NCBI GenBank assembly: GCA_016209705.1
Contig: JACQVR010000094.1
Span: 64,064 to 125,981 of the forward strand
DNA from: Planctomycetota bacterium
GTDB taxonomy: Bacteria; Planctomycetota; MHYJ01; JACPRB01
Direction: 5' to 3'
DNA length: 61,918 bases
The notes under the pieces are model-generated. The model had not been told where the DNA came from. It did not search any database and worked only from the letters and a program-made list of their open reading frames with translations. Below are positions 8,628 to 17,397 of this stretch, piece by piece (position 1 is the stretch's first letter; every line of letters starts with the position of its first letter). The position numbers were made by a program, and so were the translations under genes.

Positions 8628-9782
8628 ATGGCCGAACTCTCCTGCGACGTCGTGATCATCGGCGGAGGCATCATCGGCACGTCCATCGCCTTCCACCTCG
8701 CGAGGGCGGGTCACCGCGACGTGGTCGTGGTGGACCGCGAAATCAATCCCGGCATGGGTTCCACCTCCAAGGCGGCCGGCGGCATCCGGGCCCAGTTCGG
8801 AAGCGACATCAACGTCCAGTTGTCCAAGCTGTCGATCGAGCTGTTCGAATCGTTCGAGCGGGACGTGGGCGTGTCGGTCCCCTTTCATCAGGTCGGCTAT
8901 CTGTGGATCGCCACCCGCCCGGAGGAAATCCCCCTCTTCCGGCGCAACGTCGAGCTCCAGCGGCGGCGCGACCTCGACGTCCGCTTCCTGGAGCCGGCGG
9001 AGGTGGGCCAAATCGCTCCCTACGTGCGGCTTGAGGATGTCCTCGCGGGCACGTTTCATGCACGCGACGGCTACGCCTCTCCCGCCGACTATCTGACGGG
9101 CTATCACCGGGCCGGCACGGCGCTGGGCGTCCGGTACCTCATGCAGTGCGAGATCACCGGAGTGCTCGCCCGCCGCGGCGAAGTCGCGGGCGTGCGGACC
9201 TCGCGGGGAGAGATCCGCGCCCCGCGGGTCGTGTGCGCCGCGGGCGCCTACTCCGGAAAAATCGGCGAGATGATCGGCATCGAGATCCCCGTGGCTCCGC
9301 TCCGCCGGCAGTGCTTCGTGACGGAACCCATCACGGAAGGCCTTCGCCATCCGATCCCCATGACGGTGGATTACACCAGCGGAGTCTACCTGCACTCCGA
9401 AAGCGGAGGCATCCTTGCCGGCCTGGCCGACAAGAATGAACCTCCCAGCTTCAATCAGAACGTCGATTATGCGTTCATCGAAAGAATCGCGGAGCTGGCG
9501 ATGCACCGGGTGCCGCTTCTGGAATCCGCGACGATCAAGACCGGATGGGCCGGGCTGTATGAAGTCACCCCCGACCACCATCCGATTCTGGGGGAGCTTC
9601 CGGAGCTCCGCGGCTTTTACGTCGCCGCCGGGTTCAGCGGCCACGGCGTGATGCACGCCCCCGCGACCGGAAAGCTCATGGCCGAGCTGCTCCTGAGCGG
9701 ACGGCCGTCGATCGACCTGCATCCCCTGAGGTGGAGCCGGTTCCGCGAGGGAAATCTCAACCAAGAGACGCACGTGATATGA
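8628..9782 (+). CDS. FAD-dependent amino-acid/sarcosine oxidase-like protein (DAO family)
   Basis: 384 residues. An FAD-binding Rossmann fold opens the protein (CDVVIIGGGIIGTSIAFHLA). The family block GSTSKAAGGIRAQFGSD follows, and the C-terminal flavin-contact block is GWAGLYEVTPDHHPILGELP followed by GFYVAAGFSGHGVMHAP. This is the pattern of sarcosine oxidase beta, dimethylglycine oxidase and related secondary-amine dehydrogenases. No alpha, gamma or delta sarcosine oxidase subunits are nearby, so the substrate is open; a glycine, proline or imino-acid derivative is plausible. It lies 40 bp before fmt and may share a transcript with it. Confidence 0.88.
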   Translation: MAELSCDVVIIGGGIIGTSIAFHLARAGHRDVVVVDREINPGMGSTSKAAGGIRAQFGSDINVQLSKLSIELFESFERDVGVSVPFHQVGYLWIATRPEEIPLFRRNVELQRRRDLDVRFLEPAEVGQIAPYVRLEDVLAGTFHARDGYASPADYLTGYHRAGTALGVRYLMQCEITGVLARRGEVAGVRTSRGEIRAPRVVCAAGAYSGKIGEMIGIEIPVAPLRRQCFVTEPITEGLRHPIPMTVDYTSGVYLHSESGGILAGLADKNEPPSFNQNVDYAFIERIAELAMHRVPLLESATIKTGWAGLYEVTPDHHPILGELPELRGFYVAAGFSGHGVMHAPATGKLMAELLLSGRPSIDLHPLRWSRFREGNLNQETHVI

Positions 9783-9822
9783 AAAGGCGGAGCGCGGGGA
9801 GGTCGGCGCTCGGAGGAGGACC

Positions 9823-10755
9823 ATGAACCTGGTGTTCATGGGCACGTCCCCCTTCGCGGTGCCGGCGCTGGAAAGGCTACTCGCCTCGCCTCATCGGGTC
9901 ATGGCGGTCGTCACGCAGCCGGATCGTCCGCGCGGCCGGGGGCAAGAGGTCCAACCCAGTCCGGTGAAAGACGTCGCCGTCGCCCGCGGCGTCCATCTCT
10001 TCCAGCCCGAAAATGTCAACGAATACGACTTCGTGCGGGAGCTGAGAGCGCTCTCCCCGGACGTCATCGTCGTGGCGGCGTACGGCCAAAAGCTGCTCCA
10101 CGACATTCTGACGCTTCCGCGATGGTACTGCATCAACATCCACCCCTCGCTCCTGCCGCGGTATCGGGGGCCGGCGCCGGTCGCCCGCGCGATCCTTCGA
10201 GGAGAGACGTTCACCGGCGTCTGCGTCGTCAAGGTCGTCGAGAAGATGGACGCGGGCCCCATCCTGGGATTGGTGCGCGTGCCGCTCGATCCCGACATCA
10301 CGACGCCGGAGCTCGAATCGCGCCTGGCGGGAATCGGCGGGGAATTGCTGCTGGAGGTGCTGGAGAACATCCAGAACCAGACGGTCGTGGAACTTCCCCA
10401 GAACGATCGGGAGGCGACGTGGGCGCCCAAGTTCGAGAAGAACGACGGGCGCATCGACTGGCGCAAGCCGGCGGGGCGCATCAAGGACTTCGTGCGCGCT
10501 TTGCAGCCCTTTCCGGGCGCATTCACGCTGCTCCATCGCGCCCGGTTGACGATCTGGAAGGCGGAAGCGGTCCGCGGACCCCGTCCCGCGGCCCGGCCCG
10601 GCGCCATCACGGCCGTCGAAAAGGACCGGTTTCGAGTGGCGTGTGCCGATGGGGAAGTGGCGCTCTTGGAGGTTCAGCCCGAAAGCAAGAAACGGATGTC
10701 GGCCGCCGAGTTCATCAGCGGATATCAGCCCAAGCCCGGGGAGATGCTGGGCTAG
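9823..10755 (+). CDS. fmt: Methionyl-tRNA formyltransferase
   Basis: 310 residues. The N-terminal formyltransferase domain has FMGTSPFAVPALE, the catalytic stretch CINIHPSLLPRYRGPAP (the Asn and His of the NxH motif) and the aspartate in EKMDAGPIL. A C-terminal OB-fold-like domain follows (GAITAVEKDRFRVACADG). It formylates initiator Met-tRNA using 10-formyl-THF. GGAGGACC precedes the ATG. No def or rsmB gene, the common neighbours, is next to it. Confidence 0.95.
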   Translation: MNLVFMGTSPFAVPALERLLASPHRVMAVVTQPDRPRGRGQEVQPSPVKDVAVARGVHLFQPENVNEYDFVRELRALSPDVIVVAAYGQKLLHDILTLPRWYCINIHPSLLPRYRGPAPVARAILRGETFTGVCVVKVVEKMDAGPILGLVRVPLDPDITTPELESRLAGIGGELLLEVLENIQNQTVVELPQNDREATWAPKFEKNDGRIDWRKPAGRIKDFVRALQPFPGAFTLLHRARLTIWKAEAVRGPRPAARPGAITAVEKDRFRVACADGEVALLEVQPESKKRMSAAEFISGYQPKPGEMLG

Positions 10756-10775
10756 GAGCGTTTCGAGATATTCAA

Positions 10776-10860
10776 GGGGAGGTCGAGATATAGGGGATAC
10801 AGGTGATAAGACTCCCTATGTGGGGTACGGCACATCTCCATATCTCCCCTATCACGACAA
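10776..10860. repeat. GGAGAT-type intergenic hairpin (fmt/trpF)
   Basis: The convergent gap between fmt and trpF is built of GGGGAG, GAGATA and ATAGGGG words that are answered by ATCTCC and CCCCTAT. They form an imperfect long hairpin. Similar word sets fill the gaps at 17335-17397, 18796-18852 and 26606-26657. It could serve as a bidirectional terminator. Confidence 0.5.
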
Positions 10861-10864
10861 TCTC

Positions 10865-11497
10865 CTAACGGACCGTCACCTTGATGCGCTCCGTATCCTG
10901 AACCGCCCAGCGCGCGGCGCGGATGAACGCGCGGATCTTGTCCGGATCTTTCACGCCCGGCGATCGATCCGTCCACGAGCACACATCCACGCCATACGGC
11001 CGCGTACGGCGGATGACTTCCCGTACGTTCCCAGAGTCGAGCCCGCCGGACACGATGATGCGTCCGTGCTTCTTGGCGCACACCGCCCAGTCGGGATCGA
11101 CCTGCGATCGCGCGGCGTACCCGCGGGGAACATCCAGAAGGTAGGCGAAGCTGTCGTATTTCGCCAGCTCGCCGAGGGATTGGCGCGTGAACGACGTGAA
11201 CGTCTTGATGACTCGGACGCCCAGCGCGGCCGCGTACTCGGGCGGCTCGGCGCCGTGAAGCTGCGCGATGGTGAGGTCGCTTTGTTCCAGCACCGAGCGC
11301 ACCTCGTCGAAAGGTTGGTCGGTGAATACGCCGACGCCTTCGGCGTGGCGGGGAATTCGCCGCACGATCTCGCGTACGACACGCGCGTCCGCCTGCCGCG
11401 GACCGCGGTTGAAGATGAATCCCAGAAAGTCCGCCCCCTCTTCCAGCGCGACCGCGGCGTCCTGAGGGGTGGTGATTCCGCAGATCTTGATTTTCAA
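10865..11497 (-). CDS. trpF: Phosphoribosylanthranilate isomerase
   Basis: 210 residues, a complete TIM-barrel TrpF. It begins KIKICGITTPQDA (catalytic Cys), has GVFTDQPFDEV and QLHGAEPPEYAAAL, and near the end IIVSGGLDSGNVREVI and GVDVCSWTD (general-acid Asp). It performs step 3 of tryptophan synthesis. The start is a TTG at 11497 with GGGGAGG 6 nt before it; the open frame continues far upstream on the minus strand but only as antisense to lpxK and lpxL. No other trp gene is in the window. Confidence 0.93.
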   Translation of the reverse strand: MKIKICGITTPQDAAVALEEGADFLGFIFNRGPRQADARVVREIVRRIPRHAEGVGVFTDQPFDEVRSVLEQSDLTIAQLHGAEPPEYAAALGVRVIKTFTSFTRQSLGELAKYDSFAYLLDVPRGYAARSQVDPDWAVCAKKHGRIIVSGGLDSGNVREVIRRTRPYGVDVCSWTDRSPGVKDPDKIRAFIRAARWAVQDTERIKVTVR

Positions 11498-11603
11498 GAG
11501 AGCCTCCCCGCGACGTACGCAAGTAGTATATCCCTCTTTCGTGCGCGAGGTGAAGAAATTAGGCGATCCGCATGTCTTGAGGCCGGGTCTTCCCTGCCCC
11601 GCA

Positions 11604-11632
11604 TTGGAAACGGGTTCAAGCTGTGTTAGAAT
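11604..11632 (+). promoter_or_regulatory. lpxK promoter
   Basis: TTGGAA (11604-11609), 17 nt, TAGAAT (11627-11632). Transcription should start near 11639, about 3 nt before the lpxK ATG. No Shine-Dalgarno site fits in between, so the message is probably leaderless. Confidence 0.6.
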
Positions 11633-11641
11633 CGAACAGAG

Positions 11642-12718
11642 ATGCGGAACTATCTTCTCGACGTGATCCACGGCCGTCGCTGGGGCGTGAAGGCGGCGGC
11701 GGTGCGCGCCGCGCTGTCCGCGGGATCGATCGCCTACGAAACGCTGCATGAACTGCATCGGCTGGCCTACCGGCTGGGCTTGGCCCGGAGCGTCCGCCTG
11801 CCGGTCCCCGTCGTCAGCGTCGGCAACCTCACCGCCGGAGGCACCGGAAAGACTCCGCTGGTCGATTACCTGGCCCGCAAGCTGGCCGGCCGGCGCCTGC
11901 GCGTCGCCGTGCTGGCCCGAGGATACGGCCGCCGTCCGAACGGGGGAGACGACGAATACATGCTCGAGTCTCTCGGCTTGCCTAACGTGGCCCGCTTCGC
12001 CGCCGCCGACCGCGCGGCGGCGGCCCGGCGCGCGATCGAAGAATTCGCCGCGGACGTGCTGTTGCTCGACGACGGGTTCCAGCATTATCGGATACGCCGC
12101 GATCTGGAGGTGGTCACGGTCGACGCGACGAACCCCTTCAGCAACGGGCGGCTGTTGCCGCGCGGACTCCTGCGCGACCGCCCGTCGGCGCTCCAGCGGG
12201 CGGGCGTCGTGGTGATGACCCGCGTGGATCAGGCGCCGGAGCCGGAGCTGAAGCTCCTCAGGGAACGAATCGCCAAGATCAGCGGCGCCCGTCCGATCGT
12301 GGAAGCCGTGCATCGGCCGACCGCCGTGCGCCTGGTGTGGAACGAACGGGAAGCGCCGGTGGAATGGGTCCGAGCCCGACGCTTGTTTGCCTTCTGCGGC
12401 TTGGGAAATCCCGAAGCTTTTCGGCGGACCCTGGAATCCTGCGGCGCACGAATCGTCAAGTTCCGCGCCTTCCCGGACCACTACTTCTACCGGCCGCTGG
12501 ACCTCCTCAAGATCGAAGCGGAAGCGCAGGAATTCATGGCGGAGGGACTGATCACCTCGGAGAAGGACGCCTGCAAGTTGGATCCGGCGGCGCTCCACCT
12601 CCCTCTGGCCAGCTTGCGCGTCGAGATGGAACTGGTTCGGGGCGAAGAACGTCTCGACGCGCTTCTGGACACGCTGATTCGGGACCGGGCGCCGGCCGAA
12701 GCCGCGTCCGCCCGTTGA
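11642..12718 (+). CDS. lpxK: Tetraacyldisaccharide 4'-kinase
   Basis: 358 residues. The P-loop is in VGNLTAGGTGKTPLVDYLA near residue 60, followed by the family blocks LARGYGR and LLLDDGFQHYRIRRDL, and FSNGRLLPRGLLR. LpxK phosphorylates the 4' position of the lipid A disaccharide at the inner membrane, so the organism makes lipid A. The N-terminus is a membrane-associating helix (VRAALSAGSIAYETL). The gene lies 60 bp upstream of an LpxL-type acyltransferase, which suggests a lipid A pair. Confidence 0.95.
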   Translation: MRNYLLDVIHGRRWGVKAAAVRAALSAGSIAYETLHELHRLAYRLGLARSVRLPVPVVSVGNLTAGGTGKTPLVDYLARKLAGRRLRVAVLARGYGRRPNGGDDEYMLESLGLPNVARFAAADRAAAARRAIEEFAADVLLLDDGFQHYRIRRDLEVVTVDATNPFSNGRLLPRGLLRDRPSALQRAGVVVMTRVDQAPEPELKLLRERIAKISGARPIVEAVHRPTAVRLVWNEREAPVEWVRARRLFAFCGLGNPEAFRRTLESCGARIVKFRAFPDHYFYRPLDLLKIEAEAQEFMAEGLITSEKDACKLDPAALHLPLASLRVEMELVRGEERLDALLDTLIRDRAPAEAASAR

Positions 12719-12778
12719 GGGGATATGGAGAAAGCGGGTCTCCCCGGAAATCCTCACGCTCATCTCCCTTAGGACACG

Positions 12779-13849
12779 ATGCCTCGTCCGAGACGTCCGC
12801 GCACGTTCCGGTGGCGCCGTATTCTCCCGGTGCAGATCTTGTCCTATCTGCTCATCCGTTATCTCATCGCCGTGGTGGACATGTGTCCGTACGGCGCGGC
12901 CCGCCGGCTCGGGAAGCTCCTTGGCCGCCTGATGTACGTGCTGGACGCGAAACATCGGCGAATCGCGGTCAAGAACATCGCGCGGGCCGAAGGGATGCCC
13001 AGGCGCCCGTCCGAGATCCATCGGTTGGTGCGCCGCGTGTACGAACACCTGGGCATCAGCGCGGTGGAAACGCTCCTGATTCCCCGCCTCATGGCGAGGG
13101 ATCGGCTCTCCCGATACGTGAAGCTGGAGAATTTCCAGATCTTCGACAAGGCCCTCGCGGAAGGCCGGGGCGTGATCGTCGTATGCGCCCATCTGGGAAA
13201 CTGGGAGCTGGCCGCGCTGGCCACGTCCCTGGCGGGATACCCCCTCGTGTCGGTGGCACGCCCCATCGAAAACCCCTTCCTGGACGCTTACGTGAATCGC
13301 CTCAGGAGTTCCACCGGACAGCGCATCGTTCCCAAATACAATGCCGTCCGCACGATGGCGGCCAGCCTGAAACGCAACTCCATCCTGGCCATCCTCGCGG
13401 ACCAGAACGCGCGCAAGGACGGCGTGTTCGTCCCCTTCTTCGGACGCCCGGCGTCCACAGTCCGAAGCGCCGCGCTGTTGGCGCTCAAGTACGGCGCTCC
13501 CATCATCCCGGTGAACTTCTACCGCCACGGTCGCATGGAACATCGGGTCGTCGCCACGCCGCCTCTCGACGTCCCGCGGGACCCCGGGATCACGCGCGAG
13601 GAGGCGGTCCGGCGGATCACGGCCGCGTTCACGGCGCGCCTGGAAGCGTTCATCCGCGAGCATCCCGAGCAATGGATGTGGCTTCACGCCCGCTGGAAGA
13701 CCAAGCCGCCCGAATCCGCCGAGCCTGGGCCCTCGGATGAGAAGACGCTTTCACGTTCAAGGCGCGAAGACGGCGAGGCGCGAAGGGATCGGCAGGACGC
13801 GAACCAGGGAACTGAGCGCTCGATGCGGACTTATGAAAGCGAGCGCTGA
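12779..13849 (+). CDS. Lysophospholipid/lipid A acyltransferase (LpxL/HtrB type)
   Basis: 356 residues. The N-terminal hydrophobic helix ILSYLLIRYLIAVVDM anchors it in the membrane. The acyltransferase motif HLGNWELA (HX4E) is in CAHLGNWELAALATSLAG, and later blocks ILADQNARKDGVFVPFFGRPAST and WMWLHARWKTKPP match lauroyl/myristoyl transferases. It probably adds a secondary acyl chain to lipid A, consistent with lpxK just upstream. The last 40 or so residues are a low-complexity, highly charged tail (EKTLSRSRREDGEARRDR) that I do not associate with the family. Which chain position it serves cannot be told. Confidence 0.88.
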   Translation: MPRPRRPRTFRWRRILPVQILSYLLIRYLIAVVDMCPYGAARRLGKLLGRLMYVLDAKHRRIAVKNIARAEGMPRRPSEIHRLVRRVYEHLGISAVETLLIPRLMARDRLSRYVKLENFQIFDKALAEGRGVIVVCAHLGNWELAALATSLAGYPLVSVARPIENPFLDAYVNRLRSSTGQRIVPKYNAVRTMAASLKRNSILAILADQNARKDGVFVPFFGRPASTVRSAALLALKYGAPIIPVNFYRHGRMEHRVVATPPLDVPRDPGITREEAVRRITAAFTARLEAFIREHPEQWMWLHARWKTKPPESAEPGPSDEKTLSRSRREDGEARRDRQDANQGTERSMRTYESER

Positions 13850-13889
13850 CGATCGGTGACGAGGCTCGGGGACGCGCTCCAGGGACGGC

Positions 13890-14246
13890 TCAGACCCGCA
13901 CCCGCAGGGATTTTACCGCGTCCTCCCGACTCTCCTTGATGGTGAAGATCTGCGAGAGTCCCAGGAGGTCAAAGACTTCCTTGACGCTGGGACTGGGGCG
14001 CAAGAGAACGATGTCCCCATCGTTCTGCTGGGCGGTGCCGATGGCTTCGATGAAGACGCCGGCTCCCGCGCTGGAAATGTATTCCAATCCCGACAGGTCC
14101 ACAGCCAGCTTGAAGACGCCCGACGCGAAGACGTCGCTCATCTCCTTGGCCAGTTCCTCGAAGGTATGCGCGTCGAGAAAACCTTGTACGGTGAAGAGAG
14201 TGATTCCCTCTTCGAGATTTTCTTTGGCGATCCGAAATGCCGGCAT
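13890..14246 (-). CDS. STAS-domain anti-sigma factor antagonist (RsbV/SpoIIAA type)
   Basis: 118 residues, one STAS domain. The phosphorylatable serine lies in VDLSGLEYISSAGAGVFIEA near residue 59. In partner switching the dephosphorylated form captures the anti-sigma kinase and frees the target. It lies 15 bp downstream of the RsbW-like kinase and in the same run as the PP2C phosphatase, so all three parts of the switch except the sigma factor are present. ACGATGTCC-type C-terminal block VKEVFDLLGLSQIF is typical of the family. Confidence 0.9.
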   Translation of the reverse strand: MPAFRIAKENLEEGITLFTVQGFLDAHTFEELAKEMSDVFASGVFKLAVDLSGLEYISSAGAGVFIEAIGTAQQNDGDIVLLRPSPSVKEVFDLLGLSQIFTIKESREDAVKSLRVRV

Positions 14247-14261
14247 GCGCGTCCTTTCGCC

Positions 14262-14687
14262 TCACCTGGCGTATTTGACCAGCGTCAGCTCGTTTTTCAC
14301 CCCGTCCTTGAGCTGGTAGTCGACCCGATCCATGATCTTCCGCATCAGGAACACTCCCAACCCCTTCTTTCGCCCGGCCCGGAGGTGGGCGCGTACGTCG
14401 ACGGGCGGCGTCGAAACGGGATTGAAAACCCGCCCCGAGTCCCGAATGACGACCAGGAATTGCCCATCTTCGCTCCGGACCTCGATTTCGATCACCCCGG
14501 CGTCGACGCGGCCGTAGCCGTGCTCCATCACGTTCGTCACGGCTTCGTCCACGGCGAGTACGATCTTGTTCCCGTCTTCGCGCGTGAAGCCGCTGAGGCG
14601 GAGCATCCGGGCGATGAACTCACGGACCACCACCAGATACCTCGTGTCGTTTGACACGAGGAGCTTGTCTCTCAACGGCTTGGGCAT
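14262..14687 (-). CDS. Anti-sigma regulatory factor, serine/threonine kinase (RsbW/SpoIIAB type)
   Basis: 141 residues with a GHKL ATPase fold. The N box is KIVLAVDEAVTNVMEHGYG, then VVIRDSGRVFNP (G1) and a glycine-rich lid at AGRKKGLGVFLMRKIMD (G2). Such proteins bind and hold a sigma factor or other target and phosphorylate the STAS antagonist. The STAS partner follows 15 bp downstream and the phosphatase lies 93 bp upstream. No sigma-B/F type sigma factor is nearby; the target may be encoded elsewhere or may not be a sigma factor. Confidence 0.9.
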   Translation of the reverse strand: MPKPLRDKLLVSNDTRYLVVVREFIARMLRLSGFTREDGNKIVLAVDEAVTNVMEHGYGRVDAGVIEIEVRSEDGQFLVVIRDSGRVFNPVSTPPVDVRAHLRAGRKKGLGVFLMRKIMDRVDYQLKDGVKNELTLVKYAR

Positions 14688-14780
14688 CGAGATTCTCCCG
14701 AATCCAGTATATCACGAGATGCGGCCCGGTGCCCAGAACGGAGAAGCGGTGCTTTCGAAAAGCCGCGGAGAGGACCGACT

Positions 14781-16706
14781 TCACAGGCGGCGCAGCGTGA
14801 GGACGGTGATGTCGTCATGCTGGACGGATCTTCCCTTGTGCTCGTCCAGGGCCTTGACAATGCGTTCCAGGAACTGGGCGGACGGCAGGGTGGCCAGTTT
14901 CTTGCACAGCTCCTGGAAGCGCCGATCTCCGAATTCCTGATTGTTCTCATTCATCGCTTCCACCGCGCCGTCCGTGTACAGGATCACGCGATCGCCGGGT
15001 TCCAGCGTCAGGGTCTCCTCCGAGACGGACCGCTCGAAGATCGGCCCGGGATCGATCCCCAGCGCGATGCCCTTCGGGTTCCTCAGTGAGACGGCGCCGG
15101 TCCGCGCATGCCACACGATCATCGGATTGTGACCGGCGCTGGAAAGACGCACCTGATGGGTCGAAGGGTCCATGATGACGTACATCACGGTGACGAACAT
15201 GCCCTTCTTGATGTCCCGCGCCAGCATTCGATTGACGCGGACCAACGTGTCGGCCGGAGAGAGGTTCGCGCTCCGTTCCGCCTCCATGCGGATCAACGCG
15301 CGCGCCATGGCCATCACGAGGCTTCCCGGAACGCCCTTTCCGGATACGTCGGCGACCACCACCCCGAAGTGGGAGCGGTCGATGTCAATGAAGTCGTAAT
15401 AATCTCCTCCCACCTCCTTGGAGGGGCGGTAGTAGGCGTCGATGTCGTAGTCGGGGAGGCTCAGCTTCTTCTTCGGTATCAGATTGGCCTGGATCTCGCC
15501 GGCGATATCCAGCTCGTGCTCCAAGGCCCGTTTTTCCAGCTCCTGCTGGCGCGCCACCCGCAGCGCCGTCGTCATCCGGTTGAAGGCCGCCGCCAAAAGG
15601 CCGATCTCGTCGTTGGACGTCGCCGCCGTCTTATGGTCGACGTTTCCGGAGCTGACTTCGTGGATGTCGCCGATCAACGTCTTCACGGGTTTCACGATCC
15701 GCTGGGACAGCCACGCCGCGATTCCCAGCGCGATGCCGAACGAACCCAGGATCGGCAGAAGGATGATCAACAGGAGGGACCGCTTCGCCTCGGTGATCGC
15801 CTGAGTGGATAGCTGCACCATGTACAGAAGCCGCACCGGATCTCCGGGATCGGGATTGCGCACAAACGTGCGCGTCATGACGGTGGCGCCTTGTTCGACT
15901 CGGGATTTGTCGCTCATGGAGAAGCCGGGTTGGCGGGCATCCTCCGGCAAGTTCACGTTCTGAACTCCCCGCATGCCCACGCCGGGCAAATAGGCTTCCT
16001 TGGGCAGAGTGACGTCGAAGACCCCCACATCGATCAAGTCCTTCCCGGCCAGTTCCTCCAGTCTCTTGAACGGCCGCAGCTCGTGGAACGAGCGAAAGGG
16101 ATTCACCAGGATCTCGTAGTTTTGCCGCATTCTCGGATTCGCCTGCACCTCCGCCTTCCAGTCGGGATTCGACGATAAGCGATCGATGAGCTGATCCGCG
16201 ACCAGGGCGCGATCCGCGGAAAGCGGCTCCACGAGTATCCGCCGGAGCTGGAAATATTCCGGGTTGTCTTGCGCGTTCGGCGTCAGCCGCACGTGCTGCA
16301 TCAAATCGCCGAAAAGCTGGGCGCGGTGGTGCGCATGGATGGAGGCCATCCAGTATTCCGAGTCCACCGACGCGAGAACATCCACCATTTGCTTACCGCG
16401 GGCGTTGATCTGTTCGTCCAGCGCGCGTGCGGCGCGGACGTACACCACGATGAAAATCAGGAGGGCTACGACGAGCGTGACCAGCCCCATGGCGAGCATG
16501 ATCTTGAGGCGCAATCCCAGGCCTCGGGAGGCCGCCTCGGCGGGCCGGCGGATCCGGCTGCTGTCCTGGCTCTCGCCGGGACCGATCCGGGTTTCACGAA
16601 GTTGGGCCGGCGGGCCCGCGCGGTCCGCCGACGCCCGGAGATCCCGTCCCGCCACTCGGGAATCTCCGCGTGCCGGTCGATGCGGCTTCTGAGGGGGCTG
16701 AGTCAT
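14781..16706 (-). CDS. Membrane PP2C-type phosphatase with HAMP domain (RsbU/SpoIIE family)
   Basis: 641 residues. A proline/arginine-rich cytoplasmic N-terminus (1-65) is followed by a membrane helix near 70-90 (LKIMLAMGLVTLVVALLIFI) and an extracytoplasmic sensor region of about 220 residues. A second helix (SLLLIILLPILGSFGIALGI) and a HAMP domain (RIVKPVKTLIGDIHEVSSG) come next. The SpoIIE-type phosphatase carries the metal-binding signatures KEVGGDYYDFI, VADVSGKGVPGSLVMA and ILYTDGAVEAMNENN. It should dephosphorylate the STAS protein encoded two genes downstream in response to an external signal. Confidence 0.92.
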   Translation of the reverse strand: MTQPPQKPHRPARGDSRVAGRDLRASADRAGPPAQLRETRIGPGESQDSSRIRRPAEAASRGLGLRLKIMLAMGLVTLVVALLIFIVVYVRAARALDEQINARGKQMVDVLASVDSEYWMASIHAHHRAQLFGDLMQHVRLTPNAQDNPEYFQLRRILVEPLSADRALVADQLIDRLSSNPDWKAEVQANPRMRQNYEILVNPFRSFHELRPFKRLEELAGKDLIDVGVFDVTLPKEAYLPGVGMRGVQNVNLPEDARQPGFSMSDKSRVEQGATVMTRTFVRNPDPGDPVRLLYMVQLSTQAITEAKRSLLLIILLPILGSFGIALGIAAWLSQRIVKPVKTLIGDIHEVSSGNVDHKTAATSNDEIGLLAAAFNRMTTALRVARQQELEKRALEHELDIAGEIQANLIPKKKLSLPDYDIDAYYRPSKEVGGDYYDFIDIDRSHFGVVVADVSGKGVPGSLVMAMARALIRMEAERSANLSPADTLVRVNRMLARDIKKGMFVTVMYVIMDPSTHQVRLSSAGHNPMIVWHARTGAVSLRNPKGIALGIDPGPIFERSVSEETLTLEPGDRVILYTDGAVEAMNENNQEFGDRRFQELCKKLATLPSAQFLERIVKALDEHKGRSVQHDDITVLTLRRL

Positions 16707-16749
16707 ATGCCGACTCTACCTCTAAACGGACGGTGGCCGCGGTTCCGAA

Positions 16750-17325
16750 TCAAATCCCCCGGGACCGAAACAGCTTTCGGGCATCCGCCACATACAGAAC
16801 GCCGGACAGCGCCGTTACCGCCGTCGCGATCCACATCAGGCCGTGCATGGCTGAACCCGTCCAATCCCAGGCCGACAGATGCGCCGCATAGACCAGCGCG
16901 GTTCCCGCCACGGAGCTCTGCACGACCATCTTTAACTTACCCCAGGCGCTGGCGCCGAACGGAATTCCTTGAGCCTCCGCGACGCCGCGGATCCCGGTGA
17001 CCAGGAATTCCCGCGCCACGATGAGCACCACCATCCACGCTGGGATCACCCGTTCCAGCGGATCCAGCGTGATGAAGAAAATAAACGAACCACATACCAG
17101 AATCTTGTCGACGAAAGGATCCGCGATTCTACCAAAAGGAGTGACCTGCCGGTATTTTCGCGCCACATAGCCGTCCAGCGCGTCGCCGATCACCGCCGCC
17201 AGGAAGAGCGCGAAGGCCACGTCGAGCATCAAGGGATTCACCCCGCGGCCATGGACCCCCAGCAGGATGAAATACACGACCGTGAGGAAGAATCGGGCCG
17301 TCGTGATCTTGTTCGCCAGCGTCAT
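16750..17325 (-). CDS. pgsA: CDP-diacylglycerol-glycerol-3-phosphate 3-phosphatidyltransferase
   Basis: 191 residues with about four to five membrane segments. The complete CDP-alcohol phosphotransferase motif DG(x2)AR(x8)G(x3)D(x3)D is present in DALDGYVARKYRQVTPFG followed by RIADPFVDK. The N-terminus LANKITTARFFLTVVYFIL is typical of PgsA. It makes phosphatidylglycerophosphate, the committed step to phosphatidylglycerol and cardiolipin; a cardiolipin synthase is encoded at 52728. It lies between rimO and the phosphatase gene on the same strand. Confidence 0.94.
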   Translation of the reverse strand: MTLANKITTARFFLTVVYFILLGVHGRGVNPLMLDVAFALFLAAVIGDALDGYVARKYRQVTPFGRIADPFVDKILVCGSFIFFITLDPLERVIPAWMVVLIVAREFLVTGIRGVAEAQGIPFGASAWGKLKMVVQSSVAGTALVYAAHLSAWDWTGSAMHGLMWIATAVTALSGVLYVADARKLFRSRGI

Positions 17326-17334
17326 GGGAGATCG

Positions 17335-17397
17335 GGAGATAAGGGGAGACGTGGAGAGGCGGTCCTATCGTCCCATCTCCAGGTATCTCCTTATCTC
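17335..17397. repeat. GGAGAT-type intergenic hairpin (rimO/pgsA)
   Basis: GAGATAAGG at 17336-17344 pairs with CCTTATCTC at 17389-17397, and further GGGAGA/TCTCC words lie inside. The right arm touches the rimO stop codon. It may end or attenuate transcription between rimO and pgsA. Confidence 0.55.

Noticed and set aside
11498..13687. Extension of the trpF frame upstream across lpxK and lpxL
   Set aside because: Only the last 210 residues are TrpF, preceded by a TTG with a Shine-Dalgarno site. The rest is antisense.
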